From: Rudanella paleaurantiibacter
Lineage (GTDB): Bacteria > Bacteroidota > Bacteroidia > Cytophagales > Spirosomataceae
DNA length: 64,000 bases
Assembly (NCBI RefSeq): GCF_009184635.1
Contig: NZ_WELI01000007.1
Location: 1-64,000 of the forward strand
Reading direction: 5' to 3'
Of the stretch, positions 1-8,514 are shown piece after piece. Every line of letters begins with the position of its first letter. Position 1 is the first letter of the stretch. The notes under the pieces are model-generated. The model was not told the origin of the DNA. It worked only from the letters and a program-made list of their open reading frames with translations, and made no database searches. The position numbers and the translations under genes are program-made.

Positions 1-111
1 TATTTTAACCGCTTGAAACAGTATCGCCGGGTAGCAACTCGCTACGAAAAAACAGCCAGCAGCTTCTTGGCGATGGTTCATCTGGCTTCAAGTATGATTT
101 TGTTGCTCTGA
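1..111 (+). CDS. IS5-type transposase, C-terminal fragment (cut by window edge)
   Basis: Frame 1 is open from the first base to a TGA at 109-111 and encodes 36 residues. They include RYEKTASSFLAMVHLASSM, which closely resembles the conserved C-terminal end of IS5-family DDE transposases (pattern RYdK.a..fla.v.lAs). The gene must begin to the left of the window, so whether the element is intact cannot be judged. The bases just after the stop (about 112-135, TTGTCCACACACTCT) may hold the right terminal inverted repeat, but the left end is not visible to confirm it. The next gene, on the other strand, ends 80 bp further on. Confidence 0.75.
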   Translation, partial: YFNRLKQYRRVATRYEKTASSFLAMVHLASSMILLL

Positions 112-140
112 TTGTCCACACACTCTAGATCACTGGTTTT
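112..140. mobile_element. possible right end of an IS5-type element
   Basis: The short non-coding stretch directly after the transposase stop contains TTGTCCACACACTCTAGA. The right terminal inverted repeat is expected here. The matching left end lies outside the window, so the exact boundary and target duplication are unknown. Confidence 0.35.
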
Positions 141-191
141 TAGTGATTTGGGTTAGATATTCCCCGTTTTGCCGCACGGCCTGGCGCATGA

Positions 192-2129
192 TTACGTAAC
201 CGACATGGATTCATTCGCCTGCTTAGGTTCGGTACGGAGAGTGTGGGTTGCAGTTGCGTATGGTACATCAATCATAACGAGGGTTCCGCCCAAACTGACT
301 TCGCGCCAGAGTTGAGCACCAATGTATTCGGCTCGTAACTGGCTACTGGTGAGGCCCAGGCCGGGCTTATTCCCCTCATTAGCGACGGCCCGGCTCCCCA
401 ATCCGTCATCCTCGACCATAATAGTCAGGTGGTCGTTATGATAAAGCAGCTGGACAGCAGTCCGGGCGGCCTGCGCATGCTTGTTTATATTTTGAATTAG
501 CTCTGAGACGATCCGGTAGAGGTTCAGTTCGACATCGGTAGCCAGTCGGTACTCTGATCCGGCTACCACAAACGAAAACCGGGTCGGTTGGCTAGGCTGA
601 CTCTGTACGAGTTGCTCCAGGGCGGCCCGTAGGCCAATCCGGGCAAATTCGGGCGGCATCAGGTTATGGGCAATACGCCGGAGGTCGTGACTGCTTTGCC
701 GAATGAGGGGTTCAAGGGCGTCGAGTTCGTGGGCTGCCTGCGGGTCGCGCAGATGCTGGCGGATGTCGGTCAGGCGTCGGCGTATAGTGGCCAGGGTTCC
801 GCCGAGGTCGTCGTGGAGGTCGGCGGCAATGCGCTGGCGTTCGCTTTCCTGAGCCTGAATAATGGCTTCGTTGGTGCGGGTCTGTTCGTGCGCCAGCGAG
901 AGTTGTAAAGTAAAGTACTGTTGGCGGAAGCGATTGTACCGCACCGTAAGGCCAAACGCCAGGATTGTTTCTTCCCACAAAAAACTGGGAATCAGCCAGT
1001 CCGTTGTGTAGGATCCGGCGTTGATAACATTCAGCAGGGTTAGCGTGTACACCACCGAACTGATGAGCATGAAGCTAAGGGCGGCCACGTAAATATAAGC
1101 GGCCTGGTTTCGCTTGCCTACTTGCTCCACAAACACGCTAACCAGTACAATGGCGTTGGCTATAATCCAGATCAGAAGCAGAGAAAGGCCCAACTTGAGT
1201 ATATAAGCCGGTACCGATGCGGGCCGGAGCAGCGATAGAGAGCACCCTACGATGGACACAATCAGAATATACCAGGCCAGCCAGTGGACCACCCGGTAGA
1301 AACGACTGCTGGTGGCTGTCAGATTGAGGTATTTCTTGATCAAGAACAGGTTGGTACTGGCCCAAATGCCCGATACCATCGTCATAATCAGTGAATTGCT
1401 GTAGGTGAAAGTAGGCCAGAGAAACTCAAAACCATACCCTAAATTGATGAGTACGAACGATACAATAGCCACCTGATGAGCCATAAATAACAGATGGACG
1501 GAATCGTCGAGTGAGAACCACAGAAAGAAATTAAACAGAAAAATAAAGGCCGCTATACCCAGAAAGAAAGCGACCACAGCTGAATCGGTCCGCACTTTCT
1601 GCAAAAATTGACTGGCTGAATACAGGCCAATGTTGCCCGAAATGTATTCGTTCTTTTTCTCCAGTAAGATCAGGATGTCGGCTTCTTCGTGGGCTGCCAT
1701 TTTGACGGGTATGGCAAAATAATTGAGCCGAACCGGGCGACTGCTAAACGGCAGTGCATCACCGGTCAGCGCGAGGGTGTCGATAGCCCTGCCCCGTTGA
1801 CGAAACGCCTGAACATAGTGAATGTCGATTCGGTCGAGGGTAAACAAGACCGTTTTAGCGGCTCCCTCGTTGGCTAGCCGGAAGTAAAGCCAGACGTAGC
1901 CAGCCTGGAGGCCAAGATTGATGTGTTCCTGTTTGATAGCGGCCAACCGCACCTGCCGGATCGATGCAAACGCTTGTTGGGGCGATAACTTCTGAGGGGT
2001 TGTGTACAAATAAGCCGATTGGCTCAATGACCACTCGGTTTGGTTACCGATTCGGATGGGTTGAACCGGGCCGGCCCAGGCCGCGCAGATCACGAAGCAA
2101 ACCACGCCGAGGGTCAGGGCTATCTTCAT
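192..2129 (-). CDS. 7TM-DISM sensor histidine kinase (HisKA_3/HATPase)
   Basis: This 645-residue membrane sensor kinase phosphorylates itself and is expected to pass phosphate to a response regulator. A signal peptide (1-19) precedes an extracytoplasmic 7TMR-DISMED2-like sensor region (about 30-165). Seven hydrophobic segments follow (about 180-400), then a coiled linker, a HisKA_3 dimerisation domain with ERQRIAADLHDDLGG (phospho-His near residue 441) and a HATPase_c domain with EDDGLG and GLGLTS (about 530-625). The DLHDDLGG box puts it in the LytS/NarL-type kinase group. No receiver-domain partner is adjacent. The divergent neighbour at 2274 is a LytTR protein without a receiver, so a functional link is only suggested by position. 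A TACCTTTG -7 element lies 18 bp upstream of the ATG. Confidence 0.9.
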   Translation of the reverse strand: MKIALTLGVVCFVICAAWAGPVQPIRIGNQTEWSLSQSAYLYTTPQKLSPQQAFASIRQVRLAAIKQEHINLGLQAGYVWLYFRLANEGAAKTVLFTLDRIDIHYVQAFRQRGRAIDTLALTGDALPFSSRPVRLNYFAIPVKMAAHEEADILILLEKKNEYISGNIGLYSASQFLQKVRTDSAVVAFFLGIAAFIFLFNFFLWFSLDDSVHLLFMAHQVAIVSFVLINLGYGFEFLWPTFTYSNSLIMTMVSGIWASTNLFLIKKYLNLTATSSRFYRVVHWLAWYILIVSIVGCSLSLLRPASVPAYILKLGLSLLLIWIIANAIVLVSVFVEQVGKRNQAAYIYVAALSFMLISSVVYTLTLLNVINAGSYTTDWLIPSFLWEETILAFGLTVRYNRFRQQYFTLQLSLAHEQTRTNEAIIQAQESERQRIAADLHDDLGGTLATIRRRLTDIRQHLRDPQAAHELDALEPLIRQSSHDLRRIAHNLMPPEFARIGLRAALEQLVQSQPSQPTRFSFVVAGSEYRLATDVELNLYRIVSELIQNINKHAQAARTAVQLLYHNDHLTIMVEDDGLGSRAVANEGNKPGLGLTSSQLRAEYIGAQLWREVSLGGTLVMIDVPYATATHTLRTEPKQANESMSVT

Positions 2130-2146
2130 AGGGAAGCGTATTTAGC

Positions 2147-2154
2147 CAAAGGTA
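2147..2154 (-). promoter_or_regulatory. -7 element of the histidine kinase gene
   Basis: On the minus strand this reads TACCTTTG, a match to the Bacteroidota TAnnTTTG -7 element. Transcription would start near 2140, leaving a leader of about 11 nt. No clear TTG -33 element is seen at the usual spacing. Confidence 0.45.
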
Positions 2155-2273
2155 GCCGAAGCGTCAGGTACGAAAAATACCCCTTTCGGGGGATTGTCGG
2201 AGAGAGTTGGAAACGGGAGTTTTGTTGTTAGGTGTACTGCCTGTTTTTACTCAAAGCCGTTAATATCCATTCC

Positions 2274-2624
2274 ATGCCTACCTCATATATCCCTCAGACG
2301 CAAGCGTTGCAGTTGCCTTTTTTCAATTGCAGGCAGTGGGTCTCGTGTTCCGATATTGTCCGTTTCGAAGGAGTAGGGAACTACACGCGGTGCTACTTCC
2401 GGGATGGTTCGAAAATTCTGGTGGCTCGCTCGCTCAAGGTATTGTCTGGCCGTTTGCCCGATGGCGCTTTTGTTCGTGTCCATCGGAAACACTTGCTCAA
2501 TGTGCAGTTTATCCGCAGCCTCTCTGTTGCCTTTTGTCAGGTCATCATGAGCAATGGCGAACAAATTCCGGTAGCCCGCCGTCGGGTGGCCGAGTGCCGG
2601 GCGTACTGGGCCAGCCTGAACTGA
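2274..2624 (+). CDS. stand-alone LytTR DNA-binding protein
   Basis: The 116-residue product consists almost wholly of a LytTR domain: DIVRFEGVGNYTRCYF (about 32-48), a basic middle (KVLSGRLPDGAFVRVHRKHLLN) and a C-terminal GEQIPVARRRV segment. These are the conserved strands and the RVHRKHLLN element of this DNA-binding fold. It has no receiver domain, so it cannot be a classical two-component regulator. The start at 2274 (MPTSYIPQ) is preferred to the in-frame ATG at 2232, which adds 14 residues with no family resemblance. The gene is divergent from the 7TM-DISM kinase and lies 42 bp upstream of the collar-like gene, so it may regulate either side. Confidence 0.85.
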   Translation: MPTSYIPQTQALQLPFFNCRQWVSCSDIVRFEGVGNYTRCYFRDGSKILVARSLKVLSGRLPDGAFVRVHRKHLLNVQFIRSLSVAFCQVIMSNGEQIPVARRRVAECRAYWASLN

Positions 2625-2666
2625 ACCTACTTTCTTGTTCTTAAAACATACATTACAGACTATCGT

Positions 2667-3200
2667 ATGAAGCTGCACAATTACTTTCGCCCAACGGGCA
2701 ATCTCTCGCTGTTTGGGGCTTTTTTGTTTATGGTTTACGGAGCCTCTTATCGGCCTCAATCTACTGTTGCTGGCATAGTTGATCACTATAAGGTAGGCGA
2801 TGTGGTTCATTCAATTCTAGCCCCTGCTGATTTTTACAGAATGCACGGAGGTATGGACCCTTATGGAGAACCTAAATGGCGACTGATGACAGGTCAACTA
2901 CTTTCCGCTAATACCGACCTTCGTAAGCTTTTCTCTTCTCAATTGATTAACGGTACAAACCTGCCTGATGCTCGGGGTGTATTCTTGCGGGGCATGAATG
3001 AGGACAGATCCACAGGTTCGGGAGATGCTGCTGGAAACAGAGGTATTGGTACATATCAGTCAGATGAATTCAAAGCCCATAACCACCGCACAGATATTTT
3101 AGTGAAGTGGGGAAACTGGTCGTATGGTGGTAATAACTGGGCAACCCAATGGGGAGATGGTCAGGTAACTGGCAATACGGGTGGGGCTGAAACGCCGTAA
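2667..3200 (+). CDS. phage tail-collar-like protein with displaced C-terminus
   Basis: The 177-residue protein begins with a possible signal peptide or membrane segment (about 10-26). It then carries a tail-collar-like signature: LPDARGVFLRGMNEDR (about 100-115), a GTYQSDEFKAHNH segment and a Gly/Asn/Trp-rich stretch. Such modules fold as fibre-tip domains in phage tails and also occur in secreted Bacteroidota proteins. The frame ends at GGAETP followed by a stop. A 29-bp direct repeat 65 bp downstream continues in another frame as GGAETRPRNIALYVYIKVSE, the usual end of the family (stop at about 3307). A duplication of 65 bp, not a multiple of three, has therefore truncated the protein by about 16 residues. 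The GC content is lower than in most of the window. Confidence 0.65.
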   Translation: MKLHNYFRPTGNLSLFGAFLFMVYGASYRPQSTVAGIVDHYKVGDVVHSILAPADFYRMHGGMDPYGEPKWRLMTGQLLSANTDLRKLFSSQLINGTNLPDARGVFLRGMNEDRSTGSGDAAGNRGIGTYQSDEFKAHNHRTDILVKWGNWSYGGNNWATQWGDGQVTGNTGGAETP

Positions 3201-3258
3201 GCCCCCGGAATGATTGGCGGTTAGCTTCAGTAACTGGCAATACGGGTGGGGCTGAAAC
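3165..3258 (+). repeat. 29-bp direct repeat, 65-bp period, breaking the collar gene
   Basis: The 29 bases at 3165-3193 recur exactly at 3230-3258. Between them lies a 36-base segment with an early stop. Removing one 65-bp unit restores a continuous frame ending in RNIALYVYIKVSE. This is direct sequence evidence for a frameshifting tandem duplication or insertion. Confidence 0.8.
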
Positions 3259-3320
3259 CCGTCCACGCAACATTGCGCTGTACGTATACATCAAAGTCAG
3301 CGAATAACCCTCCTGCACTC

Positions 3321-6300
3321 ATGAAACAATTTCTACTTTGGGGATTACTGTTGCTGGCAACTTCTGCCTGGGCTCAGTCTTTCTCTGCCGAGTATCAGAA
3401 TAGCATGCGGACGCAAAAGATGCTCGCAGGGTCGTCTATTGCGTATGGGAATAACCTGCCCGGTGAGTTGGCTATTCTACAGCAGAAACGGGCTAACCTG
3501 CCTAAAGATGGCTCTGGCAACGCAAAGTTTAACCAGGAGGTGCAGAACTTCATTGTTCGTATTGAAGATGAGCGTATTCGAACCGACCGGAACCTAACCA
3601 TCGCCAGTACTCTGGTGGAGGGATCACAGGCTGTCTACAAAGTTGCCAAGTTTGCAGAAAAAATGGGCTTTAAACACCCGTGGGTGGTGGGTATCGCCAA
3701 AACAGGCGATGTAATGCAGTCAGGGTATGATGCTATACCAAACCGGTACAAACCAGAAATTACGTTTGGCCCGGCCCGGCTTCAGCAGGAAGCAACAAAG
3801 TTCTATGACGGTAAATTACAGGAAGCGTTAGATCTGCTCAAGTTTAAAGGCACGCCAGATCAGAAATCGGCGTTTGTGAGCCGATTACAAAATCCATATT
3901 ATAAGGATAAGGCTACCAAATACTTCAATGATGGCAAACCAGCTGTTGCAGGATCTACTATGACAGTGGAGGAGGCAACGGCTGCTGGTCTTGATGCAGA
4001 TACTAAAACAGAGGAGATCATTGACGCTCAAGTTGATTTCATGGCGAAAACCACGGCTATTCTGGAGCGGAGTTACATTACAGCTCTGGAAACCAAGAAG
4101 GAAATAGCGAATATTAAGGCTAGTATAAAAGTAATAAATCAGGAGCTAAGGGCCACGAATCTGACTCAGCAGCAAATACTTCAGAAACAACAGCAGCTAA
4201 CAGAGTTTACCCGACAGTTTGCCGTCAACGTAGATCTAGCCTTTAAAGCTACGAGTCAACGACTTACTAATATTGAAGGGAAGTTAACTGATTTGAGCGA
4301 TCCAGTTTTACAGTCCATTCTGCGAGAGAATGTCGGAATTGACGATAAGATTAGCCTAATCCAAAAAGCTCAGCAGGCCGCTAATGCAGGCCAAAATACT
4401 GTTTTTGGTCCTCCAACGACTGAGATGAAAGGAAAGATCAATGACATGCTAAAGCATTATGAGAATGAAAAAGAACGCCTAAAAATTGAGCAATACACGC
4501 AGATTGCCGATAAAGCAGTAGCCTATGGCCAGTTAGGTTTAGCCGCTATGGACCGCTTCAATATCGGGTCTGAGAAAGATCGGAAGTTTATTAAAAATGC
4601 AATTTTTGCGGTTCGGGTTGGAGCGGCAGCTGCGAGAGCTTATGGGGGCGACCCCAGTGCATTGATTCAGATTGGTTTTGAATTATTGAGTAAGCCTAAG
4701 CCTAGCCCTGAAATGATGATGCTTCAGCGTATTGACCAGCGGTTAGAGCAGTTGGAGCAAACCGTTTTCCAGGGGTTTGAGAGTGTACACCAGCAAATCG
4801 AAGCATCTCACCAGGATTTAGCTGATCGCATCAATTTTGTGAATCAGCAAGTGGGTAATCTCCGCCAGCAAATGGCCAATGAACACATTGAAACAATGGT
4901 AACGCTGGAAGATATTCAGAATAGGCTGAATTTTGTTGTAATGCAGAATTTTCTGCTGGATGCAAAGCTCACCCAATTGCTCAATACGGACACCGATGCC
5001 TGTTTTGAGCCTTATAATACCTATACCAATTTTGTTGAAATAGACCCAGTATTCTTGAAGGCTGACTCTCAGTTAGATTACCTGAATTCATTCATCAGCG
5101 GACAGCGCTGTGAATCATGTCTGGACGGTATGCTAAAGTTACTGAATAAGGACTTCTTAGGGACTAACAGCGCGGCATGGGACTATACGGTTGATCAAAC
5201 GGAATTGAGTCGCTATGTAGACAATACAAATAACTTGTTTATCCAGCCTCAATTGTACGACAAATTGCTGTCTTATTGGAAAGTACGTTTTCTGAACAAC
5301 CCAGTTGCTGTACAACGTGACTTAGCAACTGTAGCAATGTTGTATCCGGCTATAAATGCTTCAGCGCTCACTGCCCCTATGAACCATTTCATTAGCCAGA
5401 ACCCTACACCAACCCTACGTTTTACTGAGACGCTCGATAGTCGGAAGTATATCAATTACAAGAAGGTTGTTCAGTTAGCCAACTATGTGTACAAGTTCTA
5501 TCCAATGCTGGAACTTTACAGTGGTGATGCCAATTCAGGTCGGTTGTTCGCAAACTATACACAGCTTCGGCAAGCAGGCAGTTTCTCAACATTTCGGACT
5601 CAATTGTTGCAAACAGGCTTGCAGAAAGTATTAACGCTTATTGAGCGGAGTATGGTCCATGAGTCACTGATGTCCGGAAATCTGGTTTTGGATCAAATGC
5701 AAGCGATTCTGCGGACTAAGCACCATCCTGAAACCGCTAACTTGTTTACGATACTTCGGTCGAACCCGATTATAGCCCAGAATTTTGCTTCTTATCTGAT
5801 GGCTACCACCATCAAAACGAATGAGGTGTTTGATGCTAATTTGAAGCAATTTGACAACCGGCAGAACCAGTACATTGACCTTGAAACATTGATTGAAGAT
5901 CAGGATGCAGCTTATTTTTTCTTAAAGAATTCGTCAACGGGTCTATCGCTGGGTATTCAAAAACAATACCTTGAGAAAAATAGTCTCGGACAGGATCAGC
6001 TTACAGAAGATTGGGTAGAACTGCCACTCATTCAGGATATTCAGAGTACAACTGACCCGGTTTCTGGTACTACCAATGTTAAAGAGCTCTATGTCATTGA
6101 TCGTTTGACTATGACTAATGCTTTCCATGAACTGCTTGATGCTCGTGAGAAAATCATGTCTCTTATCACCGAGCGCCAGATCATGAGCGGTATTGTAGCA
6201 GTTGATGTGCCGGATAAATTAAGTCCCAAAAAGATTGATTATATTCTCTTCAATGAGCAAGTATTAGATGATGTTTATTCAAATATCCGAGTTGCTGCTT

Positions 6301-7448
6301 GCCAAAGTTTACAATCTGGTCCCTGGAGCACAACAGGTACATGGTCATGTGGGCGTATTCCTACACTCGCAGACATAGTGATGATAAATGCGGGGCACGC
6401 AGTAACCATCTCGGATAATACAGCTCAGGCGAAATCACTCTTATATGCAGGGGGGACGTTGACGTACAATTCGGCGGGCCGGCTGCGGTTGGCATTCACG
6501 CCCCCGAACTCCCTCAATCTGTCGGGTAATCTGGAGTTTGGTCAGACCGCCGTTGGGCAAACTACGAGCCGGACGCTTGTGATTCAGAATACCGGTGAAC
6601 CCGTTACGCTCACAGGGCTCACACTACCTGCCGGTTTTTCAGGGGTTATTAGCGGAACATTAGCAACAGGAGCGTCGCGCTCGGTGGTTATCACGTTTAC
6701 GCCTACCTACGCGGGTGGTTTCAACGGCCCTATCACGATTAATACGAGTCCGTCAGCTACTAATAACAGCACGAATCTATTTGCGTCGGCCAACATCAAT
6801 ACGCTTGTGAACGGACTGGCGATGCACCTGCCTTTTTCCGGCAATGCCAACGACGCGAGCGGCAACGGGAACAATGGAACCGTGAGCGGAGCTACACTCA
6901 CAACCGACCGTTTTGGGGCGGCTAATCAGGCATACTCATTCGCACGGGCGGGAAGTCAGTTTGTCCGCGTCCCTAACAGCACAAGTATAAATCTGACCAG
7001 TACGGCCGTGACTCTCTGTGCCTGGGTACGGCCAGACTGGCAGGGAAGCACCACAAACATGGCTATCCTGTCAAAAGCTCAAAGTCTAAGCAGTTCAGGA
7101 AGGCAGTATGGTATAAGCACCAATGGGCCATCATTCTTAAACGTTGATCTGAATACAGGCATAGGCACCCCTGTTCAGAGTTGGAGTTGCTCAAGTTGTA
7201 CGCTACAGCCAAACGTCTGGCAATTCATCACCATAGTGTACGATGGGACAACCCTAAAATGGTACAAAGATGGCGTTCCTCTGTTCCAGATACCTAAAAC
7301 AGGCAACATCATCGGTACAACGAGCGACTTGATTATCGGAGCTTTTGCCGACCGGACGCAGTCGTTATTCAACGGAGCCATTGACGATGTGCGGATTTAT
7401 AACCGAGCGTTGAGTATTACTGAAATTTGGGATTTGGTGCAACTGTAA
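3321..7448 (+). CDS. large secreted coiled-coil protein with anchor-D-like and LamG domains
   Basis: The start at 3321 (MKQFLLWGLLLLATSAWAQ) gives a clean signal peptide. The in-frame ATG at 3246 lies in the collar remnant. The mature part of the 1375-residue protein is helical. Gln/Glu-rich coiled coils (about 234-393 and 467-547) flank a hydrophobic Ala/Gly-rich stretch (about 423-457, AVRVGAAAARAYGG). A CESC pair sits near 597. Near 1000-1040 there is a WSTTGTWSCGRIPTLADIV module of the kind found in secreted Bacteroidota proteins. It is followed by an immunoglobulin-like choice-of-anchor-D domain (about 1067-1153) and a LamG/concanavalin-like domain to the end (about 1163-1374). No T9SS sorting domain is visible. 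Base composition changes near 6450 from AT-richer to GC-richer, suggesting domain shuffling. The helical part resembles the architecture of alpha-helical pore-forming proteins, but this is inference. Confidence 0.7.
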   Translation: MKQFLLWGLLLLATSAWAQSFSAEYQNSMRTQKMLAGSSIAYGNNLPGELAILQQKRANLPKDGSGNAKFNQEVQNFIVRIEDERIRTDRNLTIASTLVEGSQAVYKVAKFAEKMGFKHPWVVGIAKTGDVMQSGYDAIPNRYKPEITFGPARLQQEATKFYDGKLQEALDLLKFKGTPDQKSAFVSRLQNPYYKDKATKYFNDGKPAVAGSTMTVEEATAAGLDADTKTEEIIDAQVDFMAKTTAILERSYITALETKKEIANIKASIKVINQELRATNLTQQQILQKQQQLTEFTRQFAVNVDLAFKATSQRLTNIEGKLTDLSDPVLQSILRENVGIDDKISLIQKAQQAANAGQNTVFGPPTTEMKGKINDMLKHYENEKERLKIEQYTQIADKAVAYGQLGLAAMDRFNIGSEKDRKFIKNAIFAVRVGAAAARAYGGDPSALIQIGFELLSKPKPSPEMMMLQRIDQRLEQLEQTVFQGFESVHQQIEASHQDLADRINFVNQQVGNLRQQMANEHIETMVTLEDIQNRLNFVVMQNFLLDAKLTQLLNTDTDACFEPYNTYTNFVEIDPVFLKADSQLDYLNSFISGQRCESCLDGMLKLLNKDFLGTNSAAWDYTVDQTELSRYVDNTNNLFIQPQLYDKLLSYWKVRFLNNPVAVQRDLATVAMLYPAINASALTAPMNHFISQNPTPTLRFTETLDSRKYINYKKVVQLANYVYKFYPMLELYSGDANSGRLFANYTQLRQAGSFSTFRTQLLQTGLQKVLTLIERSMVHESLMSGNLVLDQMQAILRTKHHPETANLFTILRSNPIIAQNFASYLMATTIKTNEVFDANLKQFDNRQNQYIDLETLIEDQDAAYFFLKNSSTGLSLGIQKQYLEKNSLGQDQLTEDWVELPLIQDIQSTTDPVSGTTNVKELYVIDRLTMTNAFHELLDAREKIMSLITERQIMSGIVAVDVPDKLSPKKIDYILFNEQVLDDVYSNIRVAACQSLQSGPWSTTGTWSCGRIPTLADIVMINAGHAVTISDNTAQAKSLLYAGGTLTYNSAGRLRLAFTPPNSLNLSGNLEFGQTAVGQTTSRTLVIQNTGEPVTLTGLTLPAGFSGVISGTLATGASRSVVITFTPTYAGGFNGPITINTSPSATNNSTNLFASANINTLVNGLAMHLPFSGNANDASGNGNNGTVSGATLTTDRFGAANQAYSFARAGSQFVRVPNSTSINLTSTAVTLCAWVRPDWQGSTTNMAILSKAQSLSSSGRQYGISTNGPSFLNVDLNTGIGTPVQSWSCSSCTLQPNVWQFITIVYDGTTLKWYKDGVPLFQIPKTGNIIGTTSDLIIGAFADRTQSLFNGAIDDVRIYNRALSITEIWDLVQL

Positions 7449-7570
7449 AATGTCCACCGTGCATGTTGAGTAATAATGATAATTGGCAGTTCAGATAAGC
7501 TAATTGTTTCAACGGTTCAGTAGACCTATTCTCAATTCAGCGGGTCTTCTAAAAACGAAGCACTTAACCC

Positions 7571-7601
7571 TTGCCAAACGGTTGACTTTTTGCTATCTTT
7601 G
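7571..7601 (+). promoter_or_regulatory. promoter of rplU-rpmA
   Basis: TTG at 7571-7573 and TATCTTTG at 7594-7601 are separated by 20 bases, matching the Bacteroidota primary sigma factor consensus. Transcription would start near 7607, about 22 nt before the rplU ATG. Confidence 0.75.
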
Positions 7602-7628
7602 CACCCTCATTTTCAAGTTATACAAATC

Positions 7629-7946
7629 ATGTACGCAATCGTAGAGATCGCAGGACAGCAGTTTAAGATCCAGAAAGGCCGCTCAATCTATACCCATCGG
7701 TTGGCGGGCGACGTGGACGCTGTACTTGCATCCGACCAGATCAAAGTTCTGCTCGTTGATAACGAAGGAACCATCTCGGTTGGCGCACCCGTTGTTGAAG
7801 GTGCTGCCGTTTCGGCCAAAATCGTTGAACACCTGAAAGGCGAAAAAGTAATCGTCTTCAAGAAGAAACGTCGGAAAGGCTACAAGAAGAAAAACGGTCA
7901 CCGTCAGTATCTGACCAAAGTACAAATCGAAGACATTACTCTTTAA
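7629..7946 (+). CDS. rplU: 50S ribosomal protein L21
   Basis: The 105-residue protein binds 23S rRNA in the large subunit. [17 protein letters not shown] at the start and [15 protein letters not shown] near the C-terminus are the family signatures. The ATG at 7629 is chosen because the family begins there. The upstream ATG at 7590 lies inside the promoter. The gene is followed by rpmA, the standard pairing, although here a 92-bp gap with an imperfect inverted repeat separates them. Confidence 0.97.
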   Translation: MYAIVEIAGQQFKIQKGRSIYTHRLAGDVDAVLASDQIKVLLVDNEGTISVGAPVVEGAAVSAKIVEHLKGEKVIVFKKKRRKGYKKKNGHRQYLTKVQIEDITL

Positions 7947-7947
7947 C

Positions 7948-8027
7948 GTTTACAGTATTCGGTTTACAGTTTGCAGTTCTTATCGGCTGTTTCTTCAACT
8001 GAAAACTGAGGACTGAAAACCGAAAAC
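7948..8027. repeat. degenerate inverted repeat between rplU and rpmA
   Basis: Arms 7948-7978 and 7997-8027 consist of GTTTACAG/GTTTTCAG-type words and are imperfect reverse complements (about two thirds of positions by eye). The same words build the much better preserved hairpin at 41764-41847, so this looks like a decayed member of that family. It lies inside a ribosomal protein operon. Confidence 0.6.
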
Positions 8028-8038
8028 TTTTTAAGAAA

Positions 8039-8311
8039 ATGGCACACAAGAAAGGTGTAGGTAGTTCCAAGAACGGCCGCGACTCGATCAGCAAGCGATT
8101 GGGTGTAAAACTCTTCGGCGGCCAGAAGGCCATTGCCGGTAACATCATCGTTCGTCAGCGGGGTACGGTTCACCACCCCGGCAAAAACGTAGGCTTGGGT
8201 AAAGACCATACCCTGTTTGCGTTGGTCGACGGTACGGTACAGTTCCGCCCGGGCCGCGCCCGTCGTTCATACGTTGACATCGTTCCGGCTGCGGAAGCGA
8301 CGGTGGCTTAA
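8039..8311 (+). CDS. rpmA: 50S ribosomal protein L27
   Basis: The 90-residue protein of the large subunit has its N-terminal tail near the peptidyl transferase centre. [26 protein letters not shown] and [14 protein letters not shown] are diagnostic. The N-terminus begins directly with MAHKKG, so there is no sign of the cleavable extension known in Firmicutes. It is co-transcribed with rplU and followed by an intrinsic terminator at 8334-8367. Confidence 0.97.
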   Translation: MAHKKGVGSSKNGRDSISKRLGVKLFGGQKAIAGNIIVRQRGTVHHPGKNVGLGKDHTLFALVDGTVQFRPGRARRSYVDIVPAAEATVA

Positions 8312-8333
8312 TTGCCCCATCAACTGTATGGCT

Positions 8334-8367
8334 CAAAACCCGCTTTGCTTCGGCAGGGCGGGTTTTG
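8334..8367 (+). terminator. intrinsic terminator after rpmA
   Basis: A 10-bp perfect stem, CAAAACCCGC (8334-8343) with GCGGGTTTTG (8358-8367), closes a 14-base loop 22 bp after the rpmA stop. The T-run lies within the 3' arm and just after it. Confidence 0.8.
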
Positions 8368-8514
8368 TTTGTTGGGCGCAACTAAAAAAAACAGAGCGCT
8401 GTTTCTGAGAAGGCTGTACTGGCCTGGGTAAATACTCGGGCGGGTATGCAGTATCAAACAAAAGGTTATTCACAAAGGCGGGTTAAATACCGCCTGTTTC
8501 GCAATCATAAAGGT

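Noticed and set aside
3165-3307. Diversity-generating retroelement variable repeat in the collar gene
   Set aside because: The two 29-bp copies are identical with no adenine-specific changes, and no reverse transcriptase or distant template repeat is visible. Tandem duplication explains it better.
2667-7448. Prophage or contractile injection system remnant
   Set aside because: Only the collar-like fibre domain is phage-like. There are no sheath, tube, baseplate, capsid, integrase or lysis genes nearby, and such fibre modules also occur in ordinary secreted Bacteroidota proteins.
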